A stretch of 12,053 nucleotides of DNA from Caldilineaceae bacterium (GTDB lineage Bacteria; Chloroflexota; Anaerolineae; Caldilineales; Caldilineaceae): positions 1 through 12,053 of the forward strand of contig WGCB01000500.1 of assembly GCA_015494005.1 (NCBI GenBank). The letters are read 5' to 3'. This document shows positions 7,299 through 12,053 of the stretch, in pieces; positions within the stretch are counted from its first letter, which is position 1; the number at the start of each line of letters is the position of its first letter. Both the position numbers and the translations under genes were made by a program. The notes beneath the pieces are model-generated. The model had not been told where the DNA came from, searched no databases, and saw only the letters and a list, made by a program, of their open reading frames with translations.

Positions 7299-8318
7299 TC
7301 AGTGCAGAGCTACAGTGGAAGAACGGGGGATCAGTTGGCAGGGGACAATGGCATGATCGATGGCGTCCTCTACAATCTGCCTCTGGAGCAGTTGCACTGC
7401 CTGGAAACCAAGCTGGTACGGAAAGATATCCACGGTAGTCAATGGGGGATGAATGTAGGCAGTCAGCGCACTGTTGGAAGCAACAATCGAAATATCCTGA
7501 GGAACAGAGAGTCCATGCTTGGCCAAAGCCTGGATCGATCCCAGCGCCTGCATGGCATTGAGAACCACGATAGCCGTGAAATCCTGTTCCTCCAAAGTTT
7601 GCTCCGTGACGTGGTGTGCGTCCACGAACGTAAGCTCCGCCGCCTTCACAAGCCCTGGATCCAAAGATACATCATACTGCTGCAAGGCGTCCTGATACCC
7701 CTGGAGCCGGTCTTGGGCGTACGTGAAACGGGCCGGCCCGTTGATGAACAGAATGCGCCGATGCCCTAATTCCAACAAATGTTCTGTGGCCTTCCGAGCT
7801 ACCTGGACGTTGTCGTTGTCCACATAGCTGATGGGAGAGGTGTGCCCCGTCTCTGGTGGCCTCCCCACGAAGACAAATGGAATGGCATTAGTCCGAAGCA
7901 CATCCAGATAGGGCATCTGGAAAGAAGGGTGGGTGATCAGGAAACCATCCACCGAACGGCTGCGAATCCAACGGTCTACCTGCGCCGCCACGTCTGCTGC
8001 CTCATCCGCCACAAAAAGCATCAAGGAGTACCCTTTGTCCTGAGCAGCGTTGTAGATGCCCTGGATCAGTTTGGTGAAAAAATCGCTGGACGAAAATGTA
8101 TGTTCAAGACTGACGGGAGTGAACAGACCAATTTGGTAAGTCATGCCCACAGCTAGATTGCGGGCGGTATGGTGCACGTGGTAGTTCAGTTCTTGAGCTG
8201 CCCGCAGCACCTTTTCGCGTGTCTCAGGACTCACTTTGGGCTTGTTGTTTAGAGCCAAAGAAGCGGTGGAGACAGAAACGCCCGAGCGTTTGGCCACATC
8301 CCGAATAGTTACGCGCAT
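7299..8318 (-). CDS. LacI/GalR-family transcriptional repressor
   Basis: This 339-aa DNA-binding regulator has a LacI helix-turn-helix at 4-23 (TIRDVAKRSGVSVSTASLAL), the hinge helix near 46-57 with the conserved ARNLA whose Leu55 would intercalate at the operator centre, and a periplasmic-binding-protein-like sensor domain (about 60-335) with family motifs such as LGHRRILFING (184-194). The length is typical. The ATG at 8318 has no clear Shine-Dalgarno sequence, but an in-frame stop just upstream and the canonical start of the HTH fix it; weak initiation would suit a low-level repressor. It lies upstream of the transporter genes on the same strand, and its own promoter carries two operator-like palindromes, so autoregulation and control of sugar uptake are likely. 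LacI-family regulators mostly sense sugars, which supports a carbohydrate role for the Opp-like importer. The effector is unknown. Confidence 0.92.
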   Translation of the reverse strand: MRVTIRDVAKRSGVSVSTASLALNNKPKVSPETREKVLRAAQELNYHVHHTARNLAVGMTYQIGLFTPVSLEHTFSSSDFFTKLIQGIYNAAQDKGYSLMLFVADEAADVAAQVDRWIRSRSVDGFLITHPSFQMPYLDVLRTNAIPFVFVGRPPETGHTSPISYVDNDNVQVARKATEHLLELGHRRILFINGPARFTYAQDRLQGYQDALQQYDVSLDPGLVKAAELTFVDAHHVTEQTLEEQDFTAIVVLNAMQALGSIQALAKHGLSVPQDISIVASNSALTAYIHPPLTTVDIFPYQLGFQAVQLLQRQIVEDAIDHAIVPCQLIPRSSTVALH

Positions 8319-8417
8319 AATGACATTTCACAGGGTGTTTGCATGAGAGCGAACGAGTATTTCCGTAAGAGCGGGAAAAACCACAAATTGGGGGATTCAG
8401 GAGGTGAAATCGGGGGA

Positions 8418-8433
8418 GTCGAACCGGTTCGAC
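8418..8433. promoter_or_regulatory. LacI-type operator O1, perfect 16-bp palindrome
   Basis: GTCGAACCGGTTCGAC is a perfect palindrome with the central CG and AACCGGTT core typical of LacI-family operators. It begins about eight bases after the expected transcription start of the repressor gene, where bound repressor would block RNA polymerase. Confidence 0.7.
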
Positions 8434-8446
8434 CGATTCTAATCTC

Positions 8447-8475
8447 ATTCTACAGAAGCATCTACCCTTTGTCAA
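8447..8475 (-). promoter_or_regulatory. Sigma-70-type promoter of the LacI gene and possibly of the operon
   Basis: The minus strand reads TTGACA (8475-8470), a 17-bp spacer, then TAGAAT (8452-8447): a perfect -35 and a five-of-six -10 box at ideal spacing. The predicted start near 8440 gives a 5' leader of about 120 nt before the repressor ATG. It is bracketed by the two operator-like sites. Confidence 0.75.
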
Positions 8476-8482
8476 GCACTTT

Positions 8483-8498
8483 TTTGAACCGGTTTGAA
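8483..8498. promoter_or_regulatory. Second LacI-type operator candidate O2
   Basis: TTTGAACCGGTTTGAA shares GAACCGGTT with O1 and is an imperfect palindrome (six of eight pairs). It lies just upstream of the -35 box. Its centre is 65 bp from the centre of O1, close to six helical turns, so a repressor tetramer or two dimers could act together across the promoter. Confidence 0.55.
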
Positions 8499-8527
8499 CC
8501 CCCTTTGAACCTTTGAACTTTTGAACC
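8483..8527 (+). repeat. Five TTTGAAC repeats in the divergent intergenic region
   Basis: TTTGAAC begins at 8483, 8493, 8504, 8512 and 8520, giving spacings of 10, 11, 8 and 8 bases. The first two units build O2. The array lies between the repressor promoter and the plus-strand cluster and may be either a low-complexity intergenic repeat or a set of half-sites. Confidence 0.75.
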
Positions 8528-8625
8528 TCTCGCCCTTCCCCCCCAACTCCCCTCCTTTGCCCGGCCCTGGATTCTGTGCTACCATCCCGGAAGCGGAACC
8601 ACGACAGAAGGGAACGAAGGCCGAC

Positions 8626-8838
8626 ATGGATTGCCCGAACTGCAACACCTGGAATCCCGACGACAAGGAGGTCTGCTGGCGCTGCCAGACGCCCCTCCCC
8701 AAGCCCGTGGAGAAGAAAAAGCCAGGCCGTCCGCGCACCTTTTTTGGCCTGCCCATCTGGGCCTGGATCGCGGTGGTGGCTGTCTTCCTCGCCTCCAGTC
8801 TGGGACAATGCCTCTTCCAGGGCCTTCCTGGCGCGTGA
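8626..8838 (+). CDS. Small zinc-ribbon membrane protein
   Basis: This 70-aa protein has an N-terminal zinc ribbon with CPNC (Cys3, Cys6) and CWRC (Cys17, Cys20), a short basic linker (KPVEKKKPGRPR), and one hydrophobic segment (about 40-62) near the C-terminus. It is most likely a membrane-anchored protein with the ribbon in the cytoplasm. Such small zinc-ribbon/TM proteins are common and mostly uncharacterised, so no function is assigned. The start is the ATG at 8626, with GAAGG five bases upstream; the frame is open further back but that part is low-complexity and C-rich. It stops 13 bp before the LCP gene and is probably co-transcribed with it, which hints at an envelope-related role. It is the first gene of the plus-strand cluster, with no gene between it and the divergent repressor. 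Confidence 0.75.
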   Translation: MDCPNCNTWNPDDKEVCWRCQTPLPKPVEKKKPGRPRTFFGLPIWAWIAVVAVFLASSLGQCLFQGLPGA

Positions 8839-8851
8839 CCCGACCCTGTCC

Positions 8852-9832
8852 ATGAGCAACCACCCTCTGCGCCGCCGGGCAGCCAGCCGCCAGGGACGAA
8901 GCGTCCGCACCCGCCGCACCGCCACCCCGGATCGCTCTCGGGCTGCCCTCCAGGGCATCCTGAGCGGGATCACCCGGCTCATCGTCCTCCTGGGCGTGCT
9001 GCTCCTGGGCACGGGCCTGCTCGTCTGGTTCAGTGGAGCCGGTGGACCCCGCACCTTCCTGATCCTGGGCGTGGACCAGCGCCCGGAGGAGCGCTACCCC
9101 ACCCGGGCGGACACCATCCTGCTGGCCCACGTGGACCCGGACCGAGAACGGGCTGTGCTGCTCAGCATCCCCCGGGACCTGTGGCTGCCCCAGCCCCGAG
9201 GACCAGCCAACCGCATCAACACCGCGGTCCCCAACGGCGCCGAGCCGGACGACATCCACGCCGGCCCCCGCTACCTGGCCCAGACCATCCAGGAGAACTT
9301 CGGGATCCCCGTCCAGGGCTACGTGATGGTCAACTTCACCGGTTTCGTCCAGGTGGTGGACGCGGCCGGGGGCGTCACCGTGGACGTGCCGGCCCTCCTG
9401 GTGGACAACGCCTACCCCACGCCGGATTTCGGCGTCACCCAGGTGCGCTTCGAGCCCGGCCCCCAGCGGCTGGACGGGGAACGGGCCCTGATCTACGTGC
9501 GCACCCGCCACCAGGACGGGGACTTCGGCCGGGCGGCCCGGCAGCAACAGCTGCTCCAGGCCCTGGCCCGCCAGCTGCTCCAACCCAAGGGCTGGCTGCG
9601 GCTCCCCGGCGTCCTGGCCGCGGCCCTGGACGCGGTGCAGACGGACCTGGGCCTCTGGGACGTCCCAGCCCTCCTGCACCTGGCCATCTACCTGGCCACG
9701 GACCGGGCCCAGTTCGTGGTCCTGGGCCGGGAGTACACCGAGCCCTGGACCAGCCCCGGCGGGGCCGCGGTGCTCCTGCCCCGCTGGTCGGCCATCCAAC
9801 CGTTGCTGGCAGAGCTCTTCCCCGGGGAATAG
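8852..9832 (+). CDS. LCP (LytR-CpsA-Psr) family cell-envelope protein
   Basis: This 326-aa protein has an Arg-rich cytoplasmic tail (1-35), one membrane anchor (about 41-60) and an extracytoplasmic LCP domain (about 66-235). Family motifs are intact: ILGVDQR (71-77), RADTILLAHVD (85-95), LLSIPRDLW (103-111), NRIN (120-123) and the YVRTRHQDGDFGRAARQQ block (215-232). The conserved Arg and Asp residues bind the polyprenyl pyrophosphate of the donor and a metal ion. Known LCP proteins transfer lipid-linked glycopolymers such as teichoic acid or arabinogalactan onto peptidoglycan or proteins. The acceptor in this organism cannot be told from sequence. The start is the ATG at 8852, with a weak ribosome binding site, 13 bp after the zinc-ribbon stop, so translational coupling is likely. 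The first M42 peptidase gene follows after 46 bp. Older annotations would call it a LytR transcriptional regulator, which is misleading. Confidence 0.88.
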   Translation: MSNHPLRRRAASRQGRSVRTRRTATPDRSRAALQGILSGITRLIVLLGVLLLGTGLLVWFSGAGGPRTFLILGVDQRPEERYPTRADTILLAHVDPDRERAVLLSIPRDLWLPQPRGPANRINTAVPNGAEPDDIHAGPRYLAQTIQENFGIPVQGYVMVNFTGFVQVVDAAGGVTVDVPALLVDNAYPTPDFGVTQVRFEPGPQRLDGERALIYVRTRHQDGDFGRAARQQQLLQALARQLLQPKGWLRLPGVLAAALDAVQTDLGLWDVPALLHLAIYLATDRAQFVVLGREYTEPWTSPGGAAVLLPRWSAIQPLLAELFPGE

Positions 9833-9878
9833 CCGGCGCCCGTCGCCCGTCCCCAAGCACTCAGCAAAGGCCCTTCCC

Positions 9879-10937
9879 ATGACCCACGCCATTTTCCAGC
9901 TGTTGAAGGAACTGACCGAGTTGCCCGGCCCCTCCGGCCAGGAGGTGACCGTGCGAGAGGCGGTGCGCCGCCATCTGGAGCCCCTGGTCCAGGAGATCCG
10001 GGTGGACGCGCTGGGCAACCTCATCGCCTACAAGCCCGGCCAGGCCAGCGGCGTCGGGGACACCCCCAGCGTCATGCTGGCCGCCCACATGGACGAGATC
10101 GCCCTCATGGTCACCCAGGTGGAGAAGGGCTTCATCCGCTTCACCCGGGTGGGGGGCGTGGACCGGGGCGTCCTGCCCAGCCAGGAGGTGCTGGTCCACG
10201 GACGGGAGCCCCTGCCTGGCCTCATCGCCAGCCGACCGCCCCACGTGCTGCCCCCGGAGGAGCGGCGCAAGCCCATCCCCTGGGAAAAACTCTTCGTGGA
10301 CGTGGGCCTGCCCCAGGAGGAACTGGCCGAACAGGTGCAGGTGGGGGATTTCATCACCTTCCGCCAGGAGACGGTGCGCCTCACCGAGGGCAAGGCCACG
10401 GGCAAAGCCCTGGACAACCGGGCCTCGGTGACCGCCCTCATCACCGCCCTGGAGCGCCTGCAGCGGACGAGCCACGTCTGGGACGTCTACGCGGTGGTCA
10501 CCGTCCAAGAGGAGGTGGGCCTGCGCGGAGCCATCACCAGCACCTTCCAGGTCAACCCGGACCTGGGCATCGCCCTGGACACCACCTTCGCGGACCAGCC
10601 CGGCACCAGCAGCTCGGAGACGGTGGCCTGGGACAAGGGCCCGGCCATCGCCCTGGGCCCCAACATCCATCCCCGGGTGCACCAGCGCCTGGTGGAGACG
10701 GCCCAGGCCCAGGAGATCCCCCACGTGGTGGAGGTGCTGCCGGGCAACACGGGCACGGACGCCTGGGCCATGCAGGTGACCCGGGCCGGCATCCCCACGG
10801 GCCTGGTCTCCATCCCCATCCGCAACATGCACACGCCGGTGGAGACGGTGGTCCTGAAGGACGTGGAGCGCACCGCCCGTCTCCTGGCCGCCTTCATCCA
10901 GGAGCTGGGCGACAAGGAGCCCCTCCTGGGCTGGTGA
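9879..10937 (+). CDS. M42-family aminopeptidase (TET-type), first copy
   Basis: This 352-aa cytoplasmic metallopeptidase of family M42 is related to TET aminopeptidases and glutamyl aminopeptidase. Dinuclear metal-site residues are all visible: His70 in AAHMDE, Asp179 in GKALDNRA as the bridging ligand, Glu211-Glu212 in VQEEVGLRGA (catalytic base and ligand), Asp234 in ALDTTFAD, and His318 in NMHTP. Family members form hollow dodecamers that trim N-terminal residues from short peptides. The length is normal (about 340-370). The start is the ATG at 9879, with AAAGG about eight bases upstream. A close paralogue follows after 49 bp. Some M42 proteins were first described as cellulases or deblocking peptidases, so exact specificity is open. 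Codons are strongly GC-rich, as in the other plus-strand genes. Confidence 0.9.
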   Translation: MTHAIFQLLKELTELPGPSGQEVTVREAVRRHLEPLVQEIRVDALGNLIAYKPGQASGVGDTPSVMLAAHMDEIALMVTQVEKGFIRFTRVGGVDRGVLPSQEVLVHGREPLPGLIASRPPHVLPPEERRKPIPWEKLFVDVGLPQEELAEQVQVGDFITFRQETVRLTEGKATGKALDNRASVTALITALERLQRTSHVWDVYAVVTVQEEVGLRGAITSTFQVNPDLGIALDTTFADQPGTSSSETVAWDKGPAIALGPNIHPRVHQRLVETAQAQEIPHVVEVLPGNTGTDAWAMQVTRAGIPTGLVSIPIRNMHTPVETVVLKDVERTARLLAAFIQELGDKEPLLGW

Positions 10938-10986
10938 CGGCCCTCCCCAACCGACCAGACCAACGCAGCAGGCGTCAGGAGCCATC

Positions 10987-12021
10987 ATGTTCGCACTGTT
11001 GGAGCAACTTTCCACCGCCGCTGGGATCAGCGGCCACGAAGGCCCGGTCCGGGCCATCCTCCAGGAAGCCGTCCAGGAGCACGTGGATCGCCTGGAGGTG
11101 GACGGGCTGGGCAATCTCCTCACCTGGAAGCAGCCCCGGCCCGCCCCGGCGGAGGGCCAGCCCGTCCTGCGGGTGATGTTGGCCGCCCACATGGACGAGG
11201 TGGGTTTCCTGGTGACCAAAGTCAACGACGACGGCACCCTGAGGTTCCACAACGTGGGCGGCATGGATCCCCGCATCCTGCCGGGCAAGCGGGTGCGCAT
11301 CGGCCAGGAGGGCATCCCCGGCGTGGTCCTGCGCACGCCCATCCACCTGCAGAAGTCGGGCCAGCAGGACCGGGTCTCCCCCCTGGACGAGCTCATCATC
11401 GACACCGGCGGGGCCAGCGGCATCCAGCCTGGGGACCCCATCGCTTTCGAGGGGCGCTACGAGCCGGTGGGCAGGCTGCTCAAGGGTAAGGCCTTCGACG
11501 ACCGCATCGGCTGCCTGGTCCTCGCGGAGCTGCTGAAGCGGGAGTACCCGGTGGAGCTGGTGGGCGCCTTCACCGTCCAGGAGGAGATCGGCCTACGGGG
11601 CGCTCGGGTGGCGGCCTTCCGCACCGCGCCCGACCTGGCCTTCGCCCTGGAGGGGACGGTGGCCGACGACCTGCCCAAGGACGAGGACGTGAGCCCCACC
11701 ACCGAGCTGGGCCAGGGCCCGGCCATCTCGGTCATGGATCGCAGCGCCCTGGCGGACCGACGGCTGGTGCGCCTGCTGGTGGAGACGGCCCAGGAGCTGG
11801 GCATCCCCCACCAGTTCAAGCAGCCTGGCATCGGGGGCACGGACATCGGCGCCATCCACCTGGTCCGGGAGGGGATGCCGTCCGTGGCAGTGGCCGTGCC
11901 CTGCCGCTACATCCACGCCCCGGCCGCCCTCCTGGATCCCCGGGACGTGGAGGGGCTGGTGGCCCTCATGGACGGGGTCCTGCGCCGCCTGCCCCAGGCC
12001 TGGGAGCCGATCCACAGCTAG
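10987..12021 (+). CDS. M42-family aminopeptidase (TET-type), second copy
   Basis: This 344-aa paralogue of the preceding gene has the same fold and complete metal site: His68 in AAHMDE, Asp171 in KAFDDR, Glu199-Glu200 in VQEEIGLRGA, Glu222 in ALEGT and His310 in YIHAP. The fourth metal ligand is Glu here but Asp in the first copy; both forms occur in the family. The central apical-domain region (about 95-155) differs most, with HLQKSGQQDRVSPLDELIID in place of the neighbour's HVLPPEERRKPIPWEKLFVD, so the two enzymes may differ in specificity. The start is the ATG at 10987, with AGGA six bases upstream. It lies 49 bp after the first copy, most likely in one transcript. The proteins could assemble as separate or mixed TET particles. 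Sequence after the stop is a short repeat running to the window edge. Confidence 0.9.
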   Translation: MFALLEQLSTAAGISGHEGPVRAILQEAVQEHVDRLEVDGLGNLLTWKQPRPAPAEGQPVLRVMLAAHMDEVGFLVTKVNDDGTLRFHNVGGMDPRILPGKRVRIGQEGIPGVVLRTPIHLQKSGQQDRVSPLDELIIDTGGASGIQPGDPIAFEGRYEPVGRLLKGKAFDDRIGCLVLAELLKREYPVELVGAFTVQEEIGLRGARVAAFRTAPDLAFALEGTVADDLPKDEDVSPTTELGQGPAISVMDRSALADRRLVRLLVETAQELGIPHQFKQPGIGGTDIGAIHLVREGMPSVAVAVPCRYIHAPAALLDPRDVEGLVALMDGVLRRLPQAWEPIHS

Positions 12022-12023
12022 CC

Positions 12024-12048
12024 GCCAGCAGTCAGCAGCCAGCAGTCA
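12024..12048. repeat. 14-bp-period tandem repeat at the right edge
   Basis: GCCAGCAGTCA occurs at 12024-12034 and 12038-12048, separated by GCA. It starts two bases after the second M42 stop codon and may continue beyond the window. It is probably an intergenic minisatellite; no hairpin or terminator is visible in it. Confidence 0.55.
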
Positions 12049-12053
12049 ACAGA

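Larger units (their letters stand above)
8319..8625. other. Divergent intergenic region
   Basis: The 307 bp between the repressor and the zinc-ribbon gene hold the repressor leader (8319-8440), O1, the promoter, O2 and the TTTGAAC array. From 8528 to 8625 there is a C-rich stretch that should carry the plus-strand promoter, but no convincing -35/-10 pair is visible there. No small gene is seen. Confidence 0.6.

Noticed and set aside
540..8437. Inverted 10-base match ATCGGTCGAA near both edges of the transporter cassette (540-549 and 8428-8437), considered as possible terminal repeats of a mobile element.
   Set aside because: Ten-base matches are expected many times by chance in 12 kb, no transposase or integrase is present, and one copy lies in the promoter and operator region.
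8558..8593. Possible plus-strand promoter for the zinc-ribbon gene (TTTGCC with a weak -10 around CTACCA).
   Set aside because: The -10 hexamer agrees poorly with the consensus, so it cannot be distinguished from background.
8579..11441. Very long minus-strand open frames opposite the LCP and M42 genes.
   Set aside because: They are antisense frames kept open by high GC content and are rich in Gly, Ala, Arg and Pro with no domain. The plus-strand proteins have clear family motifs.
12024..12053. Repeat at the right edge considered as the start of a CRISPR array.
   Set aside because: Units are only 11 bp with a 3-bp gap, far shorter than CRISPR repeats and spacers, and no cas gene is seen.

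Overview
The window looks like a chromosomal segment of a GC-rich, probably thermophilic Chloroflexota bacterium (Caldilinea/Litorilinea-like). That placement is an inference from protein style: a lipoprotein with a Pro/Ala/Glu linker, a LacI-controlled Opp/Dpp-type transporter next to an alpha-mannosidase, and LCP and M42 genes. No RNA gene or taxonomic marker is present to confirm it.

Left and centre (about 1-8530, minus strand). Read right to left, this is one regulatory and transport unit: a LacI-family repressor (7299-8318), a large lipoprotein substrate-binding protein (5100-6971), two permeases (4023-5030 and 2971-3906) and two ATPases (1958-2971 and 842-1882). It is followed by a stretch without a recognisable gene, the C-terminal remnant of a phytanoyl-CoA dioxygenase-like gene (236-445), and the start of a GH38-type alpha-mannosidase that runs off the left edge. 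The transporter would be labelled peptide/nickel (Opp/Dpp) by homology. The LacI regulator and the glycosidase suggest that it imports an oligosaccharide, possibly a mannoside, which the cytoplasmic mannosidase would then process. The repressor gene has a near-consensus promoter (TTGACA, 17 bp, TAGAAT) flanked by two AACCGGTT-centred operator-like sites 65 bp apart. A perfect 13-bp hairpin lies between the binding-protein and permease genes and may set their expression ratio.

Right (about 8530-12053, plus strand). A divergent, visibly more GC-rich cluster encodes a 70-aa zinc-ribbon membrane protein, an LCP (LytR-CpsA-Psr) family protein, and two tandem M42 aminopeptidases with complete metal-site motifs. 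The divergent intergenic region carries five TTTGAAC repeats, and a 14-bp-period repeat starts at the right edge.

The base composition of the transporter cassette differs from both flanks, and the left junction sits at a truncated gene. This is consistent with the cassette having been inserted or rearranged into this locus. No CRISPR array, tRNA, rRNA, transposase or phage gene was seen. No wholly new system is evident; the most interesting parts are the regulatory architecture and the cassette boundary.
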